Part shown: piece after piece, positions 25,063 through 36,600 of the stretch | Numbering within the stretch: position 1 is the stretch's first letter | Layout of the letters: every line of letters starts with the position of its first letter | NCBI GenBank assembly: GCA_030062745.1 | Contig: CP099846.1 | Span: forward strand, 21,134,621-21,198,620 | DNA from: Capitulum mitella | Taxonomy: Eukaryota > Arthropoda > Thecostraca > Pollicipedomorpha > Pollicipedidae | Reading direction: 5' to 3' | DNA length: 64,000 bases | Made by a program: the position numbers and the translations under genes | Notes under the pieces: model-generated | Databases searched by the model: none | The model's input: the letters and a program-made list of their open reading frames with translations, nothing else | Told to the model about the DNA's origin: nothing

Positions 25063-26053
25063 ACTGCGGCGCCAGGATCGAGCCGCCGTCTGCTTAACGC
25101 CAGCCGGGTCCGGCCGCCAGGCGCGCCGTCTGCAGCGCTGTGCCCAGCCGGCTGGCGGCGTCACCCAATGACCCAGGATAGAACTACTCTGCCAAAGATA
25201 GCCGCTTTTGATCGAATGCGTGAACCATATGCGAATACCATAGCGTGAACATATGGTGTGTGGAGCGAGAGACCCGTTATGTTCTTTGTCTTGTTTGTGT
25301 TCCTTTTTAATTAGTAAACGTCCTGTCGGCATGTTCTCGTATTGCCGTCGGAAACAGACTTGAGCACAACTTTTGGCATGTGATATTTCATTGCAGCTGT
25401 TTTGGCTCCTTATTTATTGGCGAGTATATATTTCGTCGTGTCGGTTTTGTAGCGGTCAAGCCGTAAATTAGATACGTATTCGCGAAAGGTATGCGTGGGA
25501 CACGAAACTGTGGTGATGAGTGTCGTAATGTGACGCGGCGTCTGCCTCTCTGACGGACAGCTGTCCGGCCGGAGACCATGACCTTCCTGCAGGCAACCAG
25601 CCTTTGGCGCGGCCGACCCACGCCGCTGGCCCTGGGCAGGAAGGACTGGCCTCTTCACTTGTCCCGTTCACCGCGCGATTTTCGCTTTACGGATGACGGT
25701 AGTGTTGCCTTTATGCGGGGACACAGGGCCTCGTTGATCGATCCTGGTGGTGACGAGGTGCCTCCGTGTCGGTGCAAAGCCAACACCAACTCGCCTCGCA
25801 AGCGAGCTGTCTGGGCGGCAGCCGGTCGTACCGTGTTTGCCACTCCGCTTTACCCCAGACGGCGCCTTAGGGACCGTCGCTGGAGCACGGATGGCCTTGC
25901 CTGGAGTTGGGGTCGTGGTGGCGCTGAGCTGCCTCCGTATGCGTCGGTCACCGAACGCCTGAATCTCTGACATGTGGCACTTCGATCAGCCTCAGCATGT
26001 CCAGCTTTGCCTTGCAGTTACCATGTTTACTGAGAACGCCCAGTTGCAATAAA
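25063..26053 (+). terminator. mextli 3' UTR with AATAAA signal
   Basis: The stop codon TAG is at 25060-25062. The first clear AATAAA on the plus strand is at 26048-26053, about 990 bases downstream, and is taken as the likely polyadenylation signal. No other gene is seen between. Confidence 0.45.
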
Positions 26054-26462
26054 CTACTTTGGAATTTCGTGACGCAGGCGTTTCAAGTGGCTGCAATGGA
26101 CTGACTCGTAACAGTGAATGGAAATTTGCCGTGCAACATACGAGCCGGAATATTTGCAGCGCTACGCACTGGGGTTCCAAGATGGCGCCGTTGATAGCGA
26201 TTGCTAAAATCGCGGGGTTGGATACTTACGACAGGGCTTTTCAGTTTTTTGACATCAGAATGTGCGAGGTCCAGTCTGCGGAGCGGGTTGTTGGGACTTC
26301 GCTTTATAACGTCGAAGGAATTTTTTGCTCATGTGCACCGAATGCTTAACTGGGCCTACGTTTTGAAATAAGTATTTTTCCACCTTCTGAAGCAAACTTT
26401 TACGCATTGCGAGCGTCTTATTTATTTAAGGAGAATGCAACATAACTGGAGAACATTGAGAA

Positions 26463-26722
26463 GCAGGTGTGTGTTTGGTTCAGATTCGATTAGAATCGAT
26501 TCAGTAATTTTCGCATTCTTTGCGCATCTTAATAAGAAAAGATTTACTTAAAAATCGCAGTGAATCGCAAGCGAATGGCAGAGCTGCTGTTATTCAATCG
26601 TTACTGAGTCAGAACTGGATCGATTCAGTTCTAAAAACCACGTGATCTGAATCGAAATCAGTCTGCAACTTAGTGAATCAGGCGCAGATCGATTCACTTC
26701 GGGTGAATCAAGCACAAGCGCA
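26463..26722. mobile_element. CGATTC-rich MITE-like element (M2)
   Basis: The left end CAGGTGTGTGTTTGGTTCA and the reverse of the right end, GCGCTTGTGCTTGATTCA, are imperfect inverted repeats that match the left tip of M1 at 9197. The interior is rich in GAATCGATTC and related motifs. At 260 bp it is shorter than M1. It is non-coding. Confidence 0.5.
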
Positions 26723-26989
26723 TTGTAAGGCAGCCAAGTGGGTTGGTAGGCCGGCTGCCTTACTTGACGGCGGCACCACCAGGACGGGTCCAGGCCATGT
26801 GCTGTGAAACCTAATTTAAAATGTTAAAATTTTATCCCGAAATGTTGATTTCTCCTGGTCCTTCGGCCAATTCATATCGCCTTTTTGGAAAACTAATTTA
26901 ACCTTTTAAAAAATAAAATAAGCATTTCTTAACAGATCAAATGTACTTTTCCGTCCGAAAAGGGGACTTAAAAACATACTGTTCCCCTT

Positions 26990-27260
26990 TCCAACGAAAG
27001 GAGATCACGGCTGTGACGTCATTATCAGCAAGTCGCCCTTGATCCATAAAGTGCGCGCAGTTTCGTAAGCGACACACCAGCAGCGCGCTGTTGGCCGTGA
27101 GTTTGCCGCTTTGTCTGTGACATGTGCACGTTTTGATGTATTTTTTTCGCTTCGAAGTTTATGCGTTTCTGGTGACAGTTCTTAACGACCCAGAACTGCG
27201 CATTGGTACTTTGCGCTCTTGAGGGTGTCTTCGGTATTGCTGAATGTAACTGTAGGAGCA
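26990..27260 (+). promoter_or_regulatory. CpG-rich promoter candidate for the RETREG-type gene
   Basis: The segment contains a perfect palindromic CRE, TGACGTCA (27014-27021), followed by CpG-dense DNA with GCGCGC and GTTTCGTAAGCG (donor-like GTAAGC). It ends abruptly at the CpG-depleted block that leads into the first coding exon at 30051. An untranslated first exon here is an inference. The coding exon's own acceptor, CTTGCAG ending at 30035, shows that an upstream exon is needed. Confidence 0.4.
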
Positions 27261-27299
27261 ACGTTTCTTTGAAGTATATTTTGTTTACATTTTCAGAGG

Positions 27300-30200
27300 A
27301 TGCTTGGTTTATAGTACTTATTGGCTAAAATGCTTATCTGGCTGGGCCAAGAAAAGACGTGGATATTGCATTTTACCATGATGCTAAAGATAATAATTGA
27401 ATCATTTATATGTTGTGTTAAATCATGTGTACAATGGTCCTTCACTTAGATGGTAGTAAAAATGCCTTCATAAATGCTGCATTGTCAGTTTTAGTGATGA
27501 CATTCATGGGACTTGGGATGTGTAGACTTGTGGATTCAGAAGAAGCATGTGGTTAGAACAGTGTGGTTGCTGTAAAGCTTGTTGTTTTTACTCCCCTTGG
27601 GGTATTAAAAAGGTGTGATGTGCAGTGACACATTGGACTTGTTCAAATATATCAGCAGAGAAAGTTTTATTACCAGCAGTGGCATCTAGTCCACAAAACA
27701 TGAACTATTCATACTTTGCACACCATGTGATCAGGCATAAGCAGTGGTCATGGCCACTGCTTAGCAACAATGGTATGGCAGTGCAAAACTGATGCAGTAT
27801 TGCCATGTTGTTAGCACCACTGCATGTAAAGTGAATGGTGGAAGGAGCCATTTTGAATAACTTGGAAGGATGATTGTTGTCTTGAGAAGTGATAAAACAG
27901 AGTTTCTCTGTAAAGAACTAAGTTTTTCTTGATTGCTGTGCTAAGTTGTACGTCAGTAGTCCCATTCCTACTAATTTGTTATTTTATCTAACCAGGTCTT
28001 GCTGGTGATGGTGGCATCCTTGTTCAGTAATCAGAAGTGCCCACTGATTTACTGTCTAATTTGAGTTTCAGTCAAAAACAGGGGTTACCTTTCTTTTGAA
28101 ATGCATAATAGACAGAAAACCCTTGATGTAATAAGTAATGGATTTATTCCCAATGTTGAATAACCTTCACAAGTTCAAAGGTTCTAGAGAAGATGACTGC
28201 TTATTCTGTAACTAGCAGCATTGTGTTCCATTGGAAACTAAATGTCATAAATCAAGGTTCCCCATTTGTTCCAGGAAATAAAGTATTAGTTCCAATCATG
28301 GTATATACAAATTTGAAATAATTTCATCTACACAAAATGTGGTATATATTGTGAAGACTAAAGTAAAATGCAATTGACTAATTTTACATTATCATAAAAA
28401 ACATGGAAAGACTAAAGGGGCAAATGCTTCTTGGATGTCTGCAAAACCTTCCCACAGCTGTATGTTCTTCATATGAAGTTTTAATGTTCCAGACTACAGT
28501 TTGGAACAACATAGCTCAGAAAGTTAGAATGTTTGGCATAACAGCTCATGTCACATGCATTGTGCATCCATATGTGTTTAACCTGCTGTCTTCATTAGCC
28601 ATGTCTAATGGCATGGGCTGTACAAGGGTCCCCAAATGATGGGACAGGTGACTGATGACACAGGGTAACCTCTGTGTAATACTGCACTTCACTGGCCCAA
28701 ACAAAGTATTACTTATTGTACTTCATATTCTGTAATTCTAAGTAATGAACTTACTTCAGGTAACCTAATCTAACCCAACACTACCTATCTTAGCTTATCT
28801 GTCAGATTTTGAACATTACTACTTCATTTGCAACACCATCTGTCATTGTTGTAATATAAATCATTAATTTTTACATTTGTGCGAGGCAGTGCTAGCATAT
28901 TTTTACTCATCCACCTCGTTTGGTTTGTGTCCATTACAGCAGAAGTCCTGGCTTTCAACACTAAAAACTTAAGCTCAGTAAAAGTTAAAAACACTGTGCC
29001 AGAACAGCAGGAGGAAATCAGGTTATGATATTGGGGCTGGTAAGGACATGCATAGATTGAATCTGATGCACATTGAGCAGTGCAGTAAAACAGATCAGTG
29101 CATTTTAACTTTGCTGTATACTCAAATGATCATTTTGTAGTTAGCTTTTTGCAGTCTATGTGAGGACCAGAGCAGTCTCTATCAGGACCACTGCACATTC
29201 ACAACATTCAGAATTCTATGTTACACATTGGTTTGCTGCATTTGCCAGAAATGGCCTGTATGGCAAACATCCTCATAGTCTGTGTAGAGTTGTAATAGAT
29301 GCTCTATGTTCCTTGATGACTGTCTTAGATGTATTTAACCATTTTACATATATTTCATATCAGATGCCAATACAGATGGCTGGATGTTTAAGTCCATGTT
29401 TGAATTGCATTTGTAAGGGCATGCATGGCATGATGCAGATGTTAGCCAAACAGGTGGTCCTGTGATTTGTGATTGGTCCCTCAACTGAAATCATTGACTG
29501 ATACAGGTTTTGAGATATAACCCCCTTAACTTTTACCACAAATTTATTTTATCCATGGTCATTGGGTCTGCCAACCAAGGTATGTGATGAGAAACAGCTG
29601 CACAAAATTAGTTGGGTACTGCAGCATAGTCTTATAACATACAAGTAAAAAGCTACTGAAGGCCTGCAGAACAATCCATGTATTTCAGTTCAGATTTGTA
29701 CAGTTTCCAGTTTTCTCTAAGTAAATTACCTCAGGCATTTTTGTATATGATTTGTGTTAAGGTCTTTCATCAAAACAACTTACATTCCAATTTAAGTGCA
29801 ATATTTACTAATTTTCAAGTAAGAAAGGCTTAAACATAGCATAAGTACTGAGTTGGTTGTAGGAATTTACTTGCATACAAAGGTTGATGAAAAAGTGCCA
29901 TCTGTAAATCACATTCAAGGGAGGAAGCAGACATTCAGAGATCTGGTTTCCACAAATTGTATGGTTGTGTCCACTTGCTTTACTGCTGTGCGCCATCTGA
30001 AAAAAACATCAGTTAACCACAGTAACACCTTGCAGGTATTTCAGAAAGTCATGGCAAGTCTCATTTGGAGGTTAAACCCATTTGCCAGAAAGGTAGAGCC
30101 AGCAAAGGTGGCAGAGACTAAGGAAAACTCCATAGATGCTGTTGCTGCCACCATTTCCTCGGCAGAATCATCTTTGGTCATCATGCAGAGAATTGCTGTC

Positions 30201-30680
30201 TGGGAGAGCCCAGTCAAGAGCTTGATTGCTCTGATTGGAATCAACATGGCATGTTGGTGAGTGTTATACTTTGCTGTACCCATAATCCAATCAAAACGTT
30301 TTGAAGATCTTTGAAACACCAACTGGGTTCTATTCAGCAAAGTTGTGTGCCCACATATTGCTTTTTTAGTTGCCCTTTATTATTTTTGTTTTAACTGATC
30401 AACTGCTGTCAAGTAAATGCCACACAGTGCTCCATGCTGTTTGCAGATGTTTTTAATTCCATTATTGTAGAGGATTTCATCATTAACCTGTCAATTCGAC
30501 TCCAGGAAGGTGGGGCGATGGGATATATGGACAGTACCCTGAGAGGTTTTTTCAAATATTGCAAGAGAATGAACAAAGAAAGCACCACAAAATTTTGTAT
30601 ACCATGTGCTTGGTCCCTTTTACATCTTGTATCTGCATTTTGAATTTGGATCAATTCAGATCTGCGACCTAGGTCAGGAT
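27300..30680. other. CpG-depleted block covering 5' intron and first coding exon of the RETREG-type gene
   Basis: By reading, only about ten CpG occur in about 3.3 kb, against hundreds expected from neighbouring density; TG and CA are enriched. The right edge falls inside the TTAA element copy C, near 30680. Apart from the exon at 30051-30256 I see no coding exon. Confidence 0.65.
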
Positions 30681-33600
30681 TGCACAATGGAACTGCATCC
30701 AGAAAAGTTCGTTTTTGTAGCATTTTCAAAGAAAAAAACAAAATATCAAAAAACCTTCCAAAAGATTAATGATCCTGGTAGGTGCAAAAAATTAAAACTC
30801 GTGTTTTCGAAAACTTAAGAGTCATTGGCCAAAAGTGAAGCCCATTTTCAACTTATGTCGTCGTTTTTATTGACGATTTTTTCGACGTTTTGGGTATGCG
30901 GTGGAGGAGACATCCCGTGATCGTCATTTGGTGAAGTATTATTAACCTGCAACCTTTGACTTAAGGTCAGAACACCAAAACTGGTATGAGCGAAAATGCA
31001 CGGCCCTCAGAATCGCCGATGAATGACGTGGAACGGATAAAAATGGCAGAAGTGGCTCTCAAAGCTGCTAATGATATCATTAAGTTCAACTAGTGTCACA
31101 GAAATGCATAGCTTGCAGGTAGTCTAGCTCGGGCAAGTAAAACTCTGCTAGTTGAGTATATTTATAACTTCTGATTCTTTTTTTCAAAAATTAAACGTGC
31201 AAAGGAATAGCACGAGTCCCCAGTGTGAAGGAATGTAAATTGGTAAGGTTTATTCCACCAAAATAGAAGAACGCCAAAATTTGTTCCCGTCAATTTCACC
31301 CCGCCTTCAACGCCGGCGGCGACGGCGCTGTGGCGCAGGATCGCACTATCTTTTACTCGACGTTCCTGCGTAAATGTTCAACAGATCGCAGATAATAGAC
31401 ATGTCACGGCATCTGCGGACATTCATCTATCCGCTCTTACCTTTACCTAGTCTTTATTAAACCCAGCCCGTGAGATTTAGGGTGTTCCTCTGATCCATGT
31501 AGTCGGGTATGAGAACAAATATGTTGGACGTAAATGGTCTAAATATCCTTCAGAAATATGAAGTACCCAACTTTCGAGCTCGTCTTTCACGGGCTTTCCA
31601 TTGGCATCGCTATTTTTATCGTGCGACATATCGTTGGCTAGTTAGAGGGGGTTGGAGTTAACAGTCCTTCCCACCGGCGTGTATGCATGGTGCGGACTGC
31701 CAGTTGGACGCGGATTTAAAGACTAAGGTAGACAACTTTTAGCAGCATTTACTGCTCAGTGGACTTACGAATCAGCCATAAAGGTATTAGATAAAAACAT
31801 GATGGACATGCTTTGTGATATCTGGCATTATTTAGTAAATCATGATATAGCAAATAGCTTGATCATATTTTTCTGCAGATGTTTTGTGTTGTGCGCCTGC
31901 CCTGGGTTCTTTTTCTTTGCATCAGGTTGATCCGGGTGTATCAGCTGAGCCCAGTGTTTGTTCTGGCTGCTTGGGCTCTGCTGCACCTGCTGCGCACCCA
32001 GTGGCAAGAGAGCATCTGGCCAGAGATTCGTGTGCCACCAGCAGTGGCTGAGGACACTGAGCCATGGACAGAAGTTGACACCAGGTATGATTGGATGCTC
32101 CAGTTACCTTCAGTACCCATATCTCTGGCCCTGTCAAAGCTATCAGAGGTTTGGGGTAGATACTGCTGGTTAGAGTTGGCCAGGTATATATGGTACAGAT
32201 AGGTAGCGTGCTGTGTTGAAAAACCGGCGTTTTGTGGCGTCGAGATACACCAAAAAATGTGCTCCGACATATGTTTTGTACTCCAAAAGCCGCTTATTTA
32301 TAATCAAAAAGCTGCATTATAAGCATTTTGAGAAGTGGCATCTGTCATGCCATGATACCCATTCAGACGTCTCTCAGTTCCGTATGTTTTCCACAATGGG
32401 TTGGGAAAATCACGTCTTCAGCCGATTTCTCCGGGCAATGCTCAGCCGCCACAGCTGGCCTTCTCGCTCTGACCGTATTATTTCTCTCAAATTGCCGTGC
32501 CTCAGGGACTGTCAGCAAACTGATGAGATTTAAAGAGGTTACAGGAAATATCTTCTCCCATAATGTGTTAGCCGACAGTGGATCTAAAAAAGAAAAATTA
32601 TAATGAAAGCCACAAGGTTTTGTAACGAAGTTTATGTCTTTTTTTTTTGTTTTTTTTTTTGGGTATGCATGGTGCACCCGTCGTGTGTTATTTGTGTTTT
32701 GAAGCAGTCTGGCAGCTCTACCGAGCAAAAAGTTGTTTGATGAATTATCGTGCAACGTTTCTTTTCGCCGTGACAAACGGCATGCACCCATACAACGATC
32801 ATGCAGTTAACTACGACTCGCTGTCGTTGAATGATTCCATCTGTTGTCGGGCGGGGCGCCAGCCATGACTTGACTGGGCAACAGAACGCAAATGAGCGGT
32901 TTACGTGAGCTCAGTGGATCGGAAAACCTGGTCATTATCAGCTACGTCTGCACATGTCAGGTCTGGCCACTGTTGTATTTCTAACCTGGCATGTCACAAC
33001 TTTTGGAGTTAGAGTTCGTGAATCGGCGATGAGTCGATGGGTCCATTTGTGGGCGCAAAATGACGTCAGTAGTGGGCGCGCCCGAAAACACCAATAAACA
33101 ACAACAGTTATCCATTTGTGATGAAAGAGGGGCATGTCCAAACAAAATGTCAGTGGACCCGGGAGGTGACACACGTGTCCTCCTTGGTGTCGAAAAGTAG
33201 GCTGTTTGTGCTCCTGAGCTGTTGTTTTTGTTTCCCAGTAGGCGATTTGCTAAACACGCATTAAGCCAGCAGTCCCAGGGGCTTTGTGCACTGCATCCCC
33301 CTGAGGTCTGTCCCCACGCACCTTCAAACGTAGGCTGCCTCTGTTCCTCGCTGCTCCGCGAGGTCACAGGTCACCGGAAGCCTGTCGGCAGACCGCCTCA
33401 GGCCGGGTCGTCGCGCCCCGCAGAGGTGCGTCCGGGGCAGCATCCCAGAAAGTCCCATCCGGGGGCTTATCACGCATACTGCATCCCACTGTGATGACCT
33501 TGGCCCATGTCCCAGTGTGTTTTGTCTTATTGCATCTGTCACTGGCAGGGTGCTGAGTGCACCAGAAATGATTCACTACGTACAGAAGTTGCGTGAGGTC

Positions 33601-36600
33601 ACTGCGTCTCTGAAGAGCAGTCTTGCTGAGATGCGTTCTACCACGCCATTCATGGTAAGTAATGCTTATTGATCATCTGTTTGATGTGTCCCGGAGAGAG
33701 TAGAGACAGCCACTTTGGATTGAGTTGGTCATGTTGGGTTCGGCAGCAAAGTACCTTGCCTATCGGTTTTTAAGTGGGTAAATCAGCATTCGTAGGAGAC
33801 TATTTATTGTACAAAGATGTAGCCCATGTCGCCAAAGGTGATTCATTGTGTGAACGTACCTTGTGTACCAAAGTGCATTGCATAGCAAAAACTTAAATTT
33901 ACTACCAGACTTATAGTATGGGACTTATTCTTTAATTACAATGGAATTATTAAGAGGCAGAAAATAGACTGATCATATTTGGAACATGTTACCACAGGGT
34001 CACGTGGTTGCATGTTCTAAAGAATTAGACCATCTCTCCTTTGGTGTACAGGTAGTCAGGTGCTGCTGATGAATGTCTTTTATATGTGGAAAGGGCAGCC
34101 TTTCTCTATGATACTTTGTGCTTGTGTCCGATATTTAGAACGGGTGATGTTTTGGTTGTAGAGACAACAGTTTATTGCCTGTCATTGGCGTGGTGATGTG
34201 TCATGTGATACAAGCATTCATGGAATGCCCCAGGCTGGGAGAGTAGTCTTCGTTGATGCTTCCACTGACCATGTTACCTGCATTGGCTGCACGTCCCGGA
34301 TCTGGTCGCCTATCTGCAGCACTGTCCCTACCGTGTCGGTGTTCTTTGGTCCGGTTCCCACAGTATGGGGACATCGGTGTGCAGCGTTCTGCCGCGTTCG
34401 ACCTACCGCCCGCAGTGGTCAGTTCTTCTGACCTATCTGTCTATCGCCGTTTGGTGCCACTGACTCGTCTATAGCAGCCAGGTGCCGCTGTCATCTGCCT
34501 GTGGTGTGTGTTGTTGACTCTGCTGTCTGTAGCAGTCTGGTACGTCTGTGTTGTCTGTAGCAGTCTGGTATCTATGTGCTGTTGTCTCTAGCAGTGTGGT
34601 GCTTCTGTGCTGTCTGTAGCAGTCTGGTACCTCCGTGCTGTCTGTAGCAGTGCGGTACCTCCGTGCTGTCTGTAGCAGCCTGGTACCTCCGTGCCGTCTG
34701 TAGCAGTCTGGTACGTCTGTGCTGTCTGTAGCAGTCTGGTACCTGTGTGCTGTCAGTAGCAGGCTGGTATGTTTGTGCTGTCTGTAGCAGTCTGGTGCTT
34801 CTATGCTGTCTGTAGCAGTGTGGTACCTCTTTGCTGTCTGTAGCAGTGTGGTACCTCTGTGTTGTCTGTAGCAGTGTGGTACCTCTGTGCTATCTGTAGC
34901 ACTCTGGTACCTATGTGCTGTCTCTAGCAGACTGGTACTTCTGTGCTGTCCATGTGCAGTGTGGTATCTCTTGTCTGTAGCAGTCTGGTGCGTGTGTGCT
35001 GTCTGTAGCAGTCCGGTACGTGTGTGCTGTCAGTAGCAGTCTGGTACGTCTGTGCTGTCTGTAGCAGTGTGGTACCTCTGTGCTGTCTGTAGCAGTCTGG
35101 TACCTCTGTGCTGTCTGTAGCAGTCTGGTACCTCTGTGTTGTCTGTAGCAGTCTGGTACTTATGTGCTGTCTGTAGCAGTCTGGTACCTCTGTGCTGCCT
35201 TTAGCAGTCTGGTACCTCTGTGCTGCCTGTAGCAATGTGGTACCTCTGTGCTGTCTGTGGCAGTGTGGTACGTCTTTGCTGTCCGTGTGCGGTCTGGTAC
35301 CTATGTGCTGCCTGTGGCAATGTGGTACCTCTGTGCTGTCTGTGGCAGTGTGGTACGTCTTTGCTGTCCGTGTGCATTCTGGTACCTCTGCGCTGTCTGT
35401 AGCAGTGTGGTACCTCTGTGCTGTCTGTAGCAATGTGGTACCTCTGTGCTGTCTGTGGCAGTGTGGTACGTCTTTGCTGTCTGTAACAGTGTGGTGCCTC
35501 TGTGCTGTCTGTAGCAATGTGGTACCTCTGTGCTGTCTGTGGCAGTGTGGTACGTCTTTGCTGTCTGTAACAGTGTGGTACCTCTGTGTTGTCTGTAGCA
35601 GTGTGGTACCTCTGTGCTATCTGTAGCACTCTGGTACCTATGTGCTGTCTCTAGCAGACTGGTACTTCTGTGCTGTCCATGTGCAGTGTGGTATCTCTTG
35701 TCTGTAGCAGTCTGGTGCGTGTGTGCTGTCTGTAGCAGTCCGGTACGTGTGTGCTGTCAGTAGCAGTCTGGTACGTCTGTGCTGTCTGTAGCAGTCTGGT
35801 ACCTCTGTGCTGTCTGTAGCAGTGTGGTACCTCTGTGCTGTCTGTAGCAGTCTGGTACCTCTGTGTTGTCTGTAGCAGTCTGGTACTTATGTGCTGTCTG
35901 TAGCAGTCTGGTACCTCTGTGCTGCCTTTAGCAGTCTGGTACCTCTGTGCTGCCTGTAGCAATGTGGTACCTCTGTGCTGTCTGTGGCAGTGTGGTACGT
36001 CTTTGCTGTCCGTGTGCGGTCTGGTACCTATGTGCTGCCTGTGGCAATGTGGTACCTCTGTGCTGTCTGTGGCAGTGTGGTACGTCTTTGCTGTCCGTGT
36101 GCATTCTGGTACCTCTGCGCTGTCTGTAGCAGTCTGGTGCCTCTGTGCTGTCTGTAGCAATGTGGTACCTCTGTGCTGTCTGTAGCAATGTGGTACCTCT
36201 GTGCTGTCTGTGGCAGTGTGGTACGTCTTTGCTGTCTGTAACAATGTGGTACCTCTGTGCTGTCTGTAACAGTGTGGTACCTCTGTGCTGTCTGTAGCAG
36301 TGTGGTACCTCTGTGCTGTCTGTAACAGTGTGGTACCTCTGTGCTGTCTGTAGCAGTGTGGTACCTCTGTGCTGTCTGTGGCAGTCTGGTACCTCCGTGC
36401 TGCCTGTAGCAGTCTGGTACCTCTGTGCTGTCTGTAGTGTGCAGTGTGGTACCTCTGCGCTGTCTGTAGCAGTCTGGTACCTCTGTGCTGTCTGTAGCAA
36501 TGCGGTACCTCTGTGCTGTCTGTGGCGGTGTGGTACGTCTTTGCTGTCCGTAACAGTGTGGTACCTCTGTGCTGTCTGTAACAGTGTGGTACCTCTGTGC

